A stretch of 64,000 nt of DNA from Mycteria americana (taxonomy: Eukaryota; Chordata; Aves; Ciconiiformes; Ciconiidae), in assembly GCF_035582795.1 (NCBI RefSeq), contig NC_134370.1:39295501-39359500 (forward strand), written 5' to 3'. The notes beneath the pieces are model-generated. The model saw only the letters and a list, made by a program, of their open reading frames with translations. It was not told where the DNA came from and did not search any database. The position numbers and the translations under genes are program-made. Shown here piece by piece: positions 38,613 through 51,173 of the stretch (positions are counted from its first letter, which is position 1; every line of letters begins with the position of its first letter).

Positions 38613-41600
38613 TTTCTTTCCTTTTGCAGTCTCCAGATTTTCTGTCATTCACAAGGACTCAGACTCCCGTAATAGCTTTCAGCCACCCAAGATTACTTCC
38701 CTCCCAGACTGAATTCAGGGAGTTGGAAACCGAGCCCAAGGCAGCGGCCAGCCAAGCTTTCGCTGCCCTAACAGCAGTTGCCAAGTAGCACAGCTTTCAA
38801 AACTACTGCAGAAGGATCAGCTACAGGTTCCCAAATCAAAGAAAATAAAGCTCAGTTAAGATAGATGCTGGAAATCTCTTAGACACACAAGCTGCCAAAT
38901 AAGTAGGCTTAATTTCTTCCTGTCAGTGACATGAAGTAAAACAAGGTGAAAATCCTCTCTACATTATTCCTGTCAGTTTGACTCTCCTCCTCAGCAGTGT
39001 CCCTCAGGCAAACACAAAGGTGGCAGTTGAGTACCTCGGAGAGGAGGGAGTCCACTACCCACATACAGAAATGGGAGTCCAGCTGACAGCTTTAACACAG
39101 GAGCTTTCTGACCTTCCATAAGAAGCACATTTGCTAAACTCTGAAACAGTAAAACATGGTAGAGCAGAACAAAAAAACAAATGGAAAAAAATAGCACAGA
39201 ACAAACAAACATGTAGATACAGGTAAAACAAAGCAGCAATTAGACAAATGATACTGCCAAGCGCAGCACAGGATTCCCCGAATGGTAGGGATACACAACA
39301 AATGCCATCTCAAATTATGAAACTTAGAGGCAGGTTTTTTGAGGACTTCTAAAGAGTTCAGCTCTGCTCTACAAGTAGAAACAATCTGCAAGAGTCATAG
39401 GAGACTGGATGTGCACATAGCATCCATGCAAGCACAAGGAAAAGTGAAGACAAACTACAGAGGGTGATATAACCTCACAACAACCAAGGTCATGCTAATT
39501 GGTGACTGAAGACCGAAGCATTTAACTGAAGATGCTTATTACACAAGTCTCCTCACTGCCAATTCCAAGCTCTCAGGTGCATACCAGGATCCAGAAAACA
39601 AGACAGAAAGTGGAAACTGAGGGTGTACTTCAACGTGGAATTATTCTGGAATAGCTCTAACTTAATTCCAAAACAGCTTCTTTATTTAGGTAAGAAATAA
39701 GTGACCTACTCAAAATTAAGTCTGCTGCAAGGCTAGGAGTGAAAACTGTATCACCAAGATCCTCAACTTTTGATTTAAATACTGATCCACTCTCACAATC
39801 CTTACTGTGTTCCACTGTATGTAAAAAAAAAATCAGTTAAACTGAGCTGAGTTTGGGGGATGAGGGGTGGAAAAGGACAGCACCAGAAATGATAGCTGCT
39901 CACTACACTAAACTTCTCCTGTCCCAAGGACAGGTCAAGTTACAGTCTCATGACACAATATACCTGGAAACACTACACAAAAGGAAAGAACTTCCCCAGA
40001 GTAAGTACCAAGAACATTTAGCTGTCATAATTGCTTAACAGTCTCACATGACAGAAACATTAGAATCCAGTTCCCTAAGTTCTCTAGCACATTATATTTA
40101 AAGGCTGTTTTAAAATTAAGATCCAAACAGTGAGAGAAGAAAGATTTTCTAGAATTGCTGCTAACAAAAGAACACGGCATGTTTTAGAGCTCTTTTTAAT
40201 GACAAAGTTGTAATATCAGTAACCATATATATATATAAGTAATATAATAATCTAATAAGAGATGAGAATCAATTTTAGAGTCAAGTAGGTGACATGTTTT
40301 AAGTATCATTTATTGCCAACTTGAAGACAACATTCATGAGTCTGACTATAGAACAGGTGTGTTCATACACAGATTTGTACCCAAGGAACCAAAGCAAGTT
40401 CTCCCTTGATTTCTTCCAGACTAAGACTGAATGGACACAGCCCTCTCAGAGCCCACTTGTTTTAACTTTCTAAGCCAAGACAAAAAACACTGGCAAGGGA
40501 GCAGAGCACTTATCTTATTAGACACAACAAACAGGAGCCTATCCTTCTGCTCAAGGATCAGCAGACTATCTATAGAGATATACAGAATGTTTTCAGATAT
40601 TAAGAGTGATTATAAAGAAAGCAGGACAGTCCCAATGATCAACAGCTGAAAAATAGTAACAGACAGGAGCTCTTTTAGGCTGAAGTTGTTGTCCCACAGG
40701 TGGTTCTGCAGTAGCAGAAAGCCTGCTCCTCTCAAGGGGAAGAGCAAGTCATTCTGAAGTTATTGCAAGAACGTTGCCTAGAAACACACAGCACAAGTGA
40801 CAGCAAAGTCACTGTTTCCGCACAGACTTTATTTACAGTCTTTCCTCGGTTAAACAGACACAATTTATCAAGTAAGGTTTTTTCAAGAAGTGTATTCTTT
40901 CAGACCACTTTCTTTAAAAAAAAAAAAAGTTTCCTTATCTATATCAACCTCAACATGGAGGCAGAGTTTTCCTCCCATAAACCCTTATTTATCCTCACTC
41001 CTTCCAGTGTTACTCATGATCTATCCTTCATGTTTTTCAAACTGCACTGGGTATTTTCTAATCTATGTGCACACCTCAAAATCACACCTTTAAAATGCTA
41101 GATTTTAAAACCATTCATTATGCAACAAAGTTTAAATCTCTATAGGTCAGAGAGCTGCTCTCTCTTCTGGCTCCACAGGTAGCTCTTAATGGATACATTA
41201 ACCCTGTTGTTCAACCCAAGTTTCTGCAGTTCCTGTCTCCACACCACCACCTGAGCTGTGCCAGTAGATAACCCATCATGTGTAGGGCCATACAGCGAAT
41301 TAGCAAAGGGAACTAATCCCCATCAGCTATTTTCTGCTGGGATGCAAGGCAGTGATTTCCCCCCCCCGTACACTCAATTTCTGTTGTGGTTTATCAGACA
41401 TACCCACCCGCATGAAGAGCGCAGATCAGGAACTGCTTAGGACAGCACTGCCACTGAACAGCAGTTCATGAAATGGTGCTGCTTCTTCAGCTTCTAAATG
41501 AATTAACAGCTAGAAGAGATATGCCTACCTATGCCACAACCACTACTTAAATGGCAGAATTAACACTCTTAGCATAGCAAGATTCAGGCATATTCCTGTT

Positions 41601-41621
41601 ACTTTGAGTCCCAGGAGGGGA

Positions 41622-41648
41622 AAAAAAAAAAAAAAAGAAAAAAAAAAT
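41622..41648 (+). repeat. Poly-A run in P4HA1 intron 1
   Basis: A nearly pure A tract, interrupted by one G. No recognisable SINE body precedes it. Confidence 0.6.
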
Positions 41649-43149
41649 CAGTACTGGTTCTGTCAGCACATAATTAAGAAGCAGTGCAGTGTACTCTAGG
41701 TCAAATCACATGCTTTGTAGTATGGTTCAAGACATTCAAACGTACCCAACAATGATCCACAAGTAGTAATGGGTGCAAAACAGTAAGACAGAGAACATCT
41801 CTTACCCCAAAAGCAGGCCTCCACTTCCCAAACAAACTGGGGAAGTCATTACTTTCACTTTCCACCCCTGCCACAGTACTGTTTGCATGCTTAGCTGAAT
41901 AGTCTTTGGCATCCTAAGAAGCTGCATTTAACATTCATGTACTACTTGTAACCGATAGCTTCTTTCATTTACTAAAACCTTGAGCACTGAAATCTTTAGG
42001 TATCCAAAGTAGATGAACACGTAGGCACTTGAGCACCTCTGCAACTCCTCTTACTGAGTTCAGCAGAAGGAAATCTGTGAAACTGAATGCTGGGCAATGC
42101 TTTTGATACCTTCTCTCTGTAACCCCGAAGTATCTTTCCTCTAAGAACATCCCGCTTGTCAGGTAAACTGGAAGATTTACTCTAAGCATATCTGACATTT
42201 TTATTGTCTCTTCATTCAACAGCATCCTCAAGACTCCATGTTGGAGTTTTTCCTTCTAGTCAGGTTAGGTCCTATCAAGATACCTGCTCAAAGGTATAGC
42301 TTATGGCAAAGTTTGATTCAAGATAAGTTTTACATAACGCAATTGGCTGAATCCAATCCAAAGTAGTAGAAAGAGAGGGAAATCAAGATAAGCCTTATTC
42401 CTCACGATGTAATCACTACACACGGCGCCCATGCTTACAAACACAGTGTGTGACAACTGGTGCAGCCCTTTCAGTGCTTATGCAAAGTAACTTTTCATCT
42501 GTCCGAGCATGAAATCGTTTCAGTGCCCGAGCGCTCTTAAACTCCAAAGGCAGCACAAACGCGCCGGCCGTCAGCTGCACGTAGCTCCCTTTTATTCAGT
42601 CCCAACAGCAGCAGCAGCCGCCCGCGGCTGGAGAGATGCCGACCAGCCGGCTCCCGGCGGGTGCCCGGCAGCCCGGGAGGTACCACAGCGCTGGGGTGGG
42701 ACCGGCGGCTGGGAGCCCACCAGCGCCGCGCACCCCTGGGAGGGGCGGCGAGGCTCGGGCGGGGAGGGGGGACTCTGAGCTGCTGGCGGCCACGTTTAAG
42801 CGCCGGGGGCAGGGAACGGGCCGCACGGCCGCAGCTCCTGGGAGGAGCAGGCGGCACTGTTTAGTCTACCAGCCCGGGGAAGCCGGGCGGGCCGCCGAGG
42901 CCCTGCCTGCCGGCGCGGCGGCGCCCTCCCGCCCCCCTCCGGAGGCTGCCGGCTCCCGTTACGTAACGGCCGGGAGGGCCGGGGCACCGGCCCCTCGCCG
43001 GGAGAGCCAGCAGCGGAGCGCTGCCACGTATCGCCCCCGCCCACGCAGCGGCCGCCACGGCGCCCGGACCCCCGCGCCGCCCCGTCCCCCTGATCCACCC
43101 ACACACCCCGCCGCCACCGGTGAGAGAAGCGGGGGCGGCCGGGCCTCAC

Positions 43150-43255
43150 CTGAGCGAAGGGGGCGGCGGCTAAGGGGGCGGCGGCTGACGGGGCGCGGAG
43201 CGGACGGCGGCGGTAGCGGACACCCGCGAGCTGCCCAGTGGCGTAACCGACCGCG
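43150..43255 (-). other. P4HA1: P4HA1 exon 1 (5' UTR, non-coding), start approximate
   Basis: A donor CTCAG|gtgagg on the minus strand ends this exon at 43150. The right-hand boundary is inferred from a TATAAAA at 43282-43276, which would place transcription start about 25-30 nt downstream. The exon sits in the CpG island and splices over a roughly 7.3 kb intron to the exon with the start codon. The transcription start was not observed directly. Confidence 0.6.
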
Positions 43256-43275
43256 CGCAGCCGGCCCGCGGAGGC

Positions 43276-43282
43276 TTTTATA
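43276..43282 (-). promoter_or_regulatory. P4HA1: TATA box of P4HA1
   Basis: TATAAAA on the minus strand lies inside the CpG island about 130 nt upstream of the exon 1 donor. Its spacing fits a start site near 43250. A clear TATA box within a CpG island is less common than either alone and would favour focused initiation. Confidence 0.6.
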
Positions 43283-43343
43283 GGCGCCCAGGCCACGCCC
43301 CCCCGTCCCGCGCGAGGCGGGGCGGGGCTGGCGGCCGGCGCGC

Positions 43344-43408
43344 TACGTGAGCTCGGTCACAGCGGCGGCCGACCCACTGCGCAGGCGCCGCGGCCGCCGC
43401 TCCACGTG
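43344..43408. promoter_or_regulatory. Two ACGTG cores upstream of P4HA1, possible HIF or E-box sites
   Basis: TACGTG at 43344-43349 and the palindromic CACGTG at 43403-43408 lie 60-130 nt upstream of the TATA box. P4HA1 is an established hypoxia (HIF-1) target in mammals, and RCGTG is the HIF core. CACGTG also binds bHLH factors such as USF or MYC, so the assignment is inference. Confidence 0.4.
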
Positions 43409-45794
43409 GGCGCCGTGGGCGCGCGGCCCTCGGGGTTCCTCCGCCGCGCTGCCGGGGAGCGCGGCGCCTGGTCGCCGCAAGCAAGACAACACCCAAAGTG
43501 CCTGGGGTTCTTCTTTTTCAGTCACCGAGGGGGAAATAAATTAGATGAAAATGGGAACCTCCACCAGGATAATAAAAACTGCGAGAAGTATTAAGCCGAA
43601 AGTGGCATTTTTGGAGTAAAAGTTCCCAGAAGGGGCCGAAAATGCCAGGGGCCGCGGGGGTCGCTGCCTGCAGCCCTGCCCGGGCCTTCGCCCTGCTGCC
43701 AGGGTAGCTGAGCCCAGCGGAACCGTGCCACACCACTCCCACCCCCGGCTGCAACCCTCTGCTCCCCCGAGGGGACACAGAGCTGGGCCCGCGCTCCTGC
43801 CGAGGTCTCGCCAGCCCCGGCGAGGAGGGGATGGCTTCCACGCTCCTAGCCGACGCTTCTGAATAGACATTCCAGTCGGCATTTGCTTTTTGACCACAAC
43901 AGCATGTCGTCAGTGATTCATGTTGGATGCACAATTCAGTATAATCTGCCCAGATTCTCATTTCTGGGGCAGGCTGGCTAGCCAGCTCTCCTCCTCTGCT
44001 CGCACAGCTAACACTCACTGAGTCTCATCTCATTTATCTCTGACTGGTGCTTTAATTTCTGTTGATAATTTTGATTCTAAACCAACCTTGCACCTCCCGC
44101 TCTCCAGCCGGTGTCATCTGCTGTATTTCACAGCATACCTTCTGCTCCATCATCCATGTCCTTGCTGGTAGCCAATACTTTTGCTAGTCTTCTCCTGCAA
44201 AGCCCTGGTGAAGATGCTTCCAGACTGATGGTACCTTCATTAAGCGCCGTTTCTGAAGCAGCCCCCCCCTCCTTCCAGCGCTTTCATCTAAACTTTGCTT
44301 ATCACAAAGGCACCTTGCAAGGCAGTATCAACAGCTGTATCACAAAGCATATCACCCTCACCCCTCTCTGGCGCACAAGAGCTCTCGGCTATCACAGAAA
44401 GACATTAAGCTGCTTGGATGTGTCTTGCCATGACAGATCTATGCTGAGTGTTCTTTGTTTTCTAGGCATTCATAAATAAACTAGTTATTTGTTCATTGTA
44501 GTTCCAGCAATTAAGTTAGAATCTGGGACATTCATTAAGCATTTTTTCCTTTCTTTTTAGATGTGGGCTTTAAATAATCATCTCCTTACTAGCCTAGCCA
44601 GCCTGTGATCTTCCTTCTTTTAGTACAGACATTTTTGGCTACCCCTACCTGAAAAGCTTTCACAGCAACAATTACAGAATGCTGGCAAAGACATAATGGG
44701 TCAAAATCCCCTTCTAACCCACATTCTTTAGCAGGGTTACGTTCCACTGGCTTAAAACCACCTCATTCATAAAAGGTAACTGGAGGTTGCAGCATGATCC
44801 ATAACTAAGATTTCTTCCTGATACCTAAACTGTTACCTCAGCTTCAACTCCCTCAGCAATGTCTTTTGAAGAGCAAACATCACAACATCGAGTATTATGC
44901 CCCATTTTGGGGAAGACTATGAGATATGACATATCTCATACAAGAAACAAACAACAGCATTAAGTGAATTTAGTCATTTCTTGTCCAGATGTGGACACAG
45001 ATGTGTCCACACAGCCAACTACATTGCCAGTACTGTGAGTGCTGCTGCGCCAGAGCAGGAAGAAGGCCAGTTTTTAGTGGAACTATCCGTCAAAAAATAA
45101 GCCTTCCTTTCCTCTCGTTTTGGTCGTCTTCCAACAGAAATACAACTCCTACAACTAGCAGGAAACACTGGAACGATATCCAAGCTTCTAGCTGAGGCAT
45201 CGAGTTAAAGCCCTATTATCCAAAGAGTCCATAATATCTAGCCAGAGATTTAACAGCAGCTTCTAGAGATTTGGCAAAACCTCACACACTGTAGAGGCAT
45301 TCAGATTCTTTCTAGCGAGATTCACTGCTTTCTCATCAGCTTTTGCACTATTCAGATTTTTAGACAGTAAGGCAGACAGTGGAGAACAACAAGAAGTTGT
45401 TCGCATGTTTAGTAGCGGGCTCACTTGTATTGGTCAGCATGGGGCTGAAGACAAAGAAATTTTTGCTAAAAGGAGCCCAGGATTTTGGCATCTACCAAGC
45501 AGTCAAAACGAGAGTTGTTTCCAATAGTCATGGCCTTGTCTTGCTCCATGAATCTATTTCTGCCCCTTACCAGTGCTTTCTGCTGGTTAGGTAGAGAGTA
45601 CTGACTCATTTTCTCCTGCCTTCCTCAACTCCAGCATAGTCACTGATGTTCCAGTTGCATTAAAAGATTGTTTGTAAATTGGTCTATGCTGGACTTGTGC
45701 ATTATCACCTGCTGTCAAATCCTGATGGGGTCAGGCAGCTTCAAGCAGGCCTTAGCAGAGCAATTTGTTATGTTGGCACCTTGCTAAGAAGCAC

Positions 45795-45854
45795 TTTCTA
45801 TCTCTACAAGTGCAACATGAACAGTTTCTATTTCTACAAGTGCAGCAGGAACAC
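45795..45854 (+). repeat. 30-bp tandem duplication
   Basis: Two adjacent copies with a period of 30, both opening tttctat and sharing ctacaagtgca, differ at a few positions. They look like a simple slippage duplication in the intergenic spacer. Confidence 0.75.
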
Positions 45855-46499
45855 TTCTTGAGAGAGAACTGCAGCAGAACAAGTGGCTTTCAGACTTTCT
45901 TTAGGATTTGCAGAGCTCTGTGTGCTTTCTAGCAGAAACACTGACTCCTTAGGCAAGCACAAGCCTAGCAACGTGCTTCCTTTTCTGAGCAATCCTGTAG
46001 AAGCACTCCATAGGCCCTAAGCTGGAAGATACTAAAAGAAAGCTCCATCTGAAACAAGAATGAAGCACAAGAGGCCTCATAAGAACACAACTGTAGTGGC
46101 TCACACCAAAGCTTTCTTTTAGCCCACACTGCCTAGAATACTGTCATAGCCTCCAAACACTTTTAACTTAGGGATGTTCTTACCCTGATGCAGTCCATCT
46201 ATTTAGTAACCCTCAACAGAGTTCTCTGTTAAGTATTTCTCCTCTCTTGAGTTAGAACTGTTTTGCATCCACAGCATCCTTTACCTAGCAGTTGTGCCAT
46301 CCCTTAGCCAGAGCATAGAAAACCACCTCCATTTGTTCACTGGGAACATGGCTCCAGCTAGTTAGATTTGATTAACCAGGTTCCTGCATGGGAAGAGACA
46401 CAAAACAGTTGGTACCTATCCCTTATTCAGGCTGAAGTATCAGAGCCTACCTAGTTCCTTGCAGTGGCCGTATTCTAAGTCTTTGATCATGCTTGTTGT

Positions 46500-46610
46500 C
46501 CTCCCTGAACCTTTTCCAGTTCTTCAGTATCCTTTTAGAGACAGCGTGCCATGACCTGCATGCAGTGTTTAAGACACAGGTGAGTCCTCTTTATATCATA
46601 CTGAGCTAGC
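46500..46610 (+). mobile_element. Possible ancient CR1/L3-like LINE remnant
   Basis: The text ctgaaccttttccagttctt, then tagagacagcgtgccatgac and gcatgcagtgtttaagacac, resembles a widespread amniote CR1/L3 fragment written antisense (cttttccagttc, gaccagaactgcacacagta, ttcaaggtgtgg). It lies in the spacer between P4HA1 and NUDT13. Divergence is high and the ends are approximate. Confidence 0.4.
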
Positions 46611-49243
46611 TCACACTACTGCTTAGCTTTTTAAAGTGTATTAACAGCTTAGGTTTACCCTTTGTAAAGGGATGAAGCCTCATCTAGTTTCACACACATT
46701 CGTCAAACGATGCTTGTGTGTCAGTGCTAGTCTGCTCCCAAAATGAAGTCATTACCTGCAGTCAAGAGGCTGGATCCTGTATCATCAGTTATTTTGTGTA
46801 GCGCAGCAAATCAGTGATAGAGCTTGAGGATCTTCCCTAACCAACCGCAGCAGGGAGGGGAAAAGACAAAGCACACACATGCTACCCCAATAAGCTGAAA
46901 TGAGCAAATCCTACTAAAATGTTATTCAGATGTTACGGTGTCTCCTCTACACCTGTGCAAGTGTTAGGAGCACAGAATGTAATCAGCAGTATCAAATTAG
47001 ACAGTTTCTGTTTTTCAAGGTCCCCACCCCAAGTATGAGAAACTGTAGGAGTCCCTCATGTACGTAATATACACTACAAGTCTAACTTTAGAGCAAGGCC
47101 AGATTTGGTTAGTTTGCATCTAAAATTTAATGATAGAGGGAAAGAGTAGTCATTAACTTTCTCTTTAAAGAAGTGGTTTGTCTTTCCTTGGTCTCTTCCT
47201 AAAAAAGAAATATTTTTTTTACCAAGAGATTTCTTGTGGCTTGACCATAAGTTTTCAATGCAAGTTTGCTAATTTTATATATTTAAAGCAATTAACAGTT
47301 GTTTTGCAAGGCCCAGCTGTTAGCAATTCCAATGCTTGTTTCTGCTTATTGGGGGCAGCTGGAAAGACACAAAACAGAACAGCAAGAAAAAGCAAGATTA
47401 CTAGTATAACCATTATTAGCTTAGTATTACATTTTCCAACCACTTCTTTGGCTGAAAAATCTTTTACCAACTACTAATACCAATATAAGTATTTTACAAA
47501 CCCAGATTTAAAAAAACATCTTAGCAACACTGGACCAAAGGTTTGCCTATTTTGCAATCTTGTCCATGTAAGAGATCACAAGTATTTGTTCCCACTGCTT
47601 GTGTCCTCCTTGCCTGCTCCTTTTGTTTGCTCTCCTTGCATCAGGAGAGTCTCAGGGATTCACTTCCTCTGGTGGCCTGCCAAAGCTCAAATTAGTAAGC
47701 TACAGGAAGCTGTCAGAGATGCATTTGTATGGCCAAGCCTTCAGTTTGCTCACAGGATTGCGTCTCACATGGAGTACAGTATGTGCAGGGGACAAGTAAC
47801 AGTTTATAGATGCAATTCACACAACTCAGAGCCCAGCTCAAAAATACTTATGAAGAAGCAACTCAGTGCCAAAGTGACAACTGATATTTGTGCTCCTTAA
47901 ATTAAATAATTACGTGAATAAATGACGAGAAAGCCTCTGTTATTTTCAAAATCATGTCCCCTGCTTATGTGCTGCAGAAATACTTAATTGGGCAACGTGC
48001 AATCTCAAGCAGGCGTATGGACCCTTGGGGAAGGCACAAGGAATCTCTGCATAGACTGCGTGGCTTCCCACCAGTCAGATCAGTCACAGAAGTGACTCTA
48101 ATCTTATTTTCTCTGCATATCTTCACACAGCACAGAGGCCAGGTATACAGGATTGGGCTAATCCATGATTTTTTTCAGCTGCGTATAGCAATGAGAGGCT
48201 ACAGCACTGCACTGCCTTCAAAGGAGTCTTTACACTGCAGCACAGTGCTCTGGCTTTTAATCCTCCACATGGATCGGGGTGCCCTTACCAAATGACCTAT
48301 TGCTTTGGGATGAAGAAGGTTGAGAGGCTGTCCCGAGATTTGAGGTCCAAAGTATCTCCCCCAACTGCTTCCCTCTAAAGCTGGCTCCTCTTGCAAGATC
48401 CATTTCTGGGGGCAGTTAGGGTCCGTAAATCTGTTTGTTTTAACAGCAGGGTGGATACTTCCCTTAGAGATTATATTTCAATCCTTTATCTTATTAAGGG
48501 AAGATGTGTTTTGTCCATTAATCCAATTAGCCTAGTGGATTAATAAGATTGGGCTTGCTCTGTTTCAGGAAGTACACAAATAGCAGTCAAGCATAATTAA
48601 ACCTAAACTGGGAAGTAACGCTGGTAACAAGAGTGCTATTTCCCTGCATGTTCTATTTATTATTTTTACAAGCTGTGTTCTCAAATTACGTTACATGAAT
48701 TCTCGATTAGAATGTCTCAATTCATGACCAAAAAGCAAAACGCTACCCTGAAAATATTTATTTTCATATATTTATAAAATTCTCTTTGTGCTAAATATAG
48801 GCAGGTAGGTTCCAGCCCAGAATAATGTTTTCAGTACTTGAGAGGAATCTGTTTGTTCAGTTATAAAGGCATGAAAAATATTTGTCATTATTCTGACATG
48901 TGTCTTGGCAAAGTGCGCTTTCTAATCACAGCTATTCACTTGCAAATTCAGCTGCGGGTTTGGGTGCTTGAACACTACACATCTCCATCCTTTAGATATA
49001 TACAGCTCTTGGCATATTTTCTTGTTTGAGAACATATGGTCCTTAACTTTAAACAATGTTCTTATGTTACTGATAAGAAAACCAGAGAAGCTTAGGGGGA
49101 AAAAAAAATAAAAAAGAAGGAAGCTAACAGGGACAAACTCCTCTGCTAAGAACAGCTCAAATTACTGCAGCAGCAGCATTGTTCTCGTAATAACTTCTGC
49201 TTGGCAAAATACAGCATGTGGATTTCTGATGGAATGAAGCAGG

Positions 49244-49263
49244 TGGGGGGGGGGGGGGGGGGG
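49244..49263 (+). repeat. Uninterrupted poly-G run upstream of NUDT13
   Basis: About 20 consecutive G lie roughly 110 nt before the ZNF143-like motif. The run can form G-quadruplex structures and its exact length may be a sequencing artefact. Confidence 0.7.
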
Positions 49264-49369
49264 AGAGTTTGCTCTCAGGCAGCCTCACTAACTCCAGGAG
49301 TTAGTCAAAATCCGGAGCAGATAGTCAGCCATCTAGCTTTGCCGAGGGCTTGCGAGCAGCCTGTGCAGA

Positions 49370-49390
49370 ACTCCATTTCCCAGCGCTCCC
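49370..49390 (+). promoter_or_regulatory. ZNF143/STAF-like promoter motif upstream of NUDT13
   Basis: The stretch actccatttcccagcgctcc resembles the ACTACAATTCCCAGC element bound by ZNF143, which is common close to starts of housekeeping and mitochondrial genes. It sits about 140 nt before the putative exon 1 donor. The match is by eye and has mismatches. Confidence 0.4.
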
Positions 49391-49391
49391 A

Positions 49392-49531
49392 GTGGGGGAA
49401 GAGCGACTCGGACCCAGTAAGCAGCTGCTCCGCCGTTTGCGGTAGGAGCAGCGCTTGGGGCTGAGGTCAGCGCGGGAGGCGCGGAGCTGATCCCTGCTGC
49501 TGGAGACAGCACTCCTGCTGCACAGAGCGCA
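49392..49531 (+). other. NUDT13: NUDT13 promoter-proximal region and putative non-coding exon 1
   Basis: A locally CpG- and GC-richer block ends in a strong donor GCGCA|gtaagt at 49531/49532, about 1.5 kb upstream of the acceptor of the ATG exon. The start of the exon is not defined by the sequence. A second, weaker donor (gtaagc) lies near 49415. An acceptor at the ATG exon requires an upstream exon, and this is the best candidate. Confidence 0.5.
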
Positions 49532-51063
49532 GTAAGTGGGGAAACGCGTGGGGAATGAGAGGCCGAGATCCAGCTCCTGCCCGCTGTACAGCGTAGGTGA
49601 GGTTCGCAGGCAAGACAGGCTGGCCTCCCGAGATCAAGTTTTTACTGTCTCTGAGTTTTCAGGGATCCTAACCAAAATCTGGCGTTGTGTTCCTAGGAAG
49701 GAAGGGGTTAAACGCCTGCATACATTGCATTTCATCGTTCCAGGTACAAGCTATTCCTCTTGTCCCCAGCCCGTCACATCCCGCTGCTCATTCCAGAGCA
49801 AAGTGCAGAGCTGTTTGTAAACTCCTCGATTCAGTGCTGGCTGCTCTGCTGGAGATTTTCACACGCTAGGCTCTACGAGACGTGGGGGTGGAGAAGTGAC
49901 GGACACGTAATCGTCACACCACAAAATTGTTTCAGACACGGTCTCTGCGACAGTCGCCGTCCTCGCACGTGTCTGCCCGAGCTTGTCGGCAGCGTGCCGA
50001 GTTCCCACTGCTGCGGCTGAAGCGCCGAGCAGGGACGCCGATGCTCTCCCCAGCGGCTTCTGCAGCAGGCTTGGCTCCCCCGTCTCCCCGGGGATCATCC
50101 CGGTGAAGACCACCCTCAGCTGAGACAGTGGGAAAGAGGGATCCGGGGCAGAGATGTCAGAAGCCGCAAGGCAAAGCCTCCACGCTGCTGGCTGCAGAAA
50201 CTGCCTCCATGTACAGATAGGAGCCTCTGCTCAGGCTCGGGAGCCATCACTGACCTTTACCAAAAGGAAGGACTCACAGACTCCTCTTTGGCACTGCTTA
50301 TGTGTCTGTAAATCGAAGCAAATATGACTTCCTCCTTAAAGGGCTTCAAGTTCTATGCTTGAAAAGTGAAATATTCAAAATAATCATTAAGGATTATGAA
50401 TCATAATCCTTCATTTTTGTTCAGATGAATGCTAGGGATAGTAGCATTTCTGGCTATTTTCTTGAAACTGAGTTCAAACGGCAGTCTGTGACTGCCTGAG
50501 CTGAAAATGTGGTAGGATCCTCTGGCACAAAAACCATTCATAGCTGGAGATGATCCAATTCAGCTGCAACTGCTGTCTCCCATCTAACTCGGGGAATTCT
50601 CTTCCGCAGCTGATATTTTGTCTTTCATTCTCTTCTGGCATCAGTGCCTTTCCCACAGATCTGCTGTGTGCTGCAATAGGATGTTCAGTTGGATCGAGGC
50701 CATTACAACTGTGTAGGAAACAAACAAGAGAGCAGCCACCTTCACTGCTCTCTTCCCCAGGGATACAGGAGTTTAGGACAGGAACATTGAACCTAGTCTT
50801 ATAGCAATTTCTGTAAGACCTTCTGTGCACACTCACAGATGGAAACAAACTGAGCTATCTTTAAATAGTCTTAAAAATTGCCTGAAACTGGGTTTGGTGT
50901 GTGACTAGAGACTAAGACCAAAGTGATAATTTTAGAAAGCAGATGCCAGCATTCTGCAGACTCTGCAAGAGGGAGATTTCTGGTAGCAGTGGGTTATTGC
51001 ACCTTTTAAATCAAACTTAACTTTGTAGGGCCACTGTATTACATTCTGTACTTCTCTTTTTAG
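49532..51063 (+). other. NUDT13: NUDT13 intron 1 (putative)
   Basis: The sequence runs from the strong gtaagt donor to the acceptor of the ATG exon. The first 600 nt remain CpG-enriched and include taatcgtcacacc- and cgtcctcgcacgtgtc-type text that could hold regulatory sites. No coding exon was seen. Confidence 0.5.
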
Positions 51064-51173
51064 GCAGACAGCTACCTGTAGGTGTTGGTTATGGCTGCAA
51101 TTTATCAAGCAGTGTATAGAAGAGCTTCCTCTCTCTTCTGCAGGTTACACTCCACCTACGTTAGAAAAATGAG
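51064..51173 (+). CDS. NUDT13: NUDT13 exon 2: start codon and mitochondrial presequence
   Basis: Acceptor acttctctttttag precedes 51064 and donor ATGAG|gtaagt follows 51173. The ATG is at 51091 and the frame opens [20 protein letters not shown] then STYVRKM. The human counterpart ends STYVTKTR at the same junction. The Arg-rich, acid-free start supports import into mitochondria. Confidence 0.9.

Larger units (their letters stand above)
35807..43149 (-). other. P4HA1: P4HA1 intron 1
   Basis: This 7.3-kb intron lies between the 5' UTR exon and the ATG exon. It holds the degraded CR1 at 38431-38612, several mononucleotide runs and part of the CpG island at its right end. No coding exon was recognised. 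Confidence 0.8.
42560..43485. promoter_or_regulatory. P4HA1: CpG island spanning the P4HA1 promoter and exon 1
   Basis: GC content and CpG density rise sharply here, in contrast to the AT-rich introns and spacer on both sides. The island covers exon 1, its donor and the upstream promoter. GC-box-like runs (ggggcggggc, ccacgcccccc) are present. The long frames on both strands in this segment result from base composition and are not genes. Confidence 0.85.
43490..49360. other. Intergenic spacer between the divergent P4HA1 and NUDT13 starts
   Basis: About 5.9 kb of mostly AT-rich sequence without a recognisable gene. It includes the possible CR1/L3 remnant near 46.5 kb and the 30-bp tandem duplication at 45.8 kb. 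Because the two genes point away from each other, shared enhancers could lie here, but none is visible. Confidence 0.65.

Noticed and set aside
42636-43283. 215-residue plus-strand open frame
   Set aside because: It lies in the CpG island antisense to P4HA1 exon 1. Its composition (Arg, Gly, Pro, Ala) simply reflects GC-rich sequence, and overlapping long frames occur on both strands.
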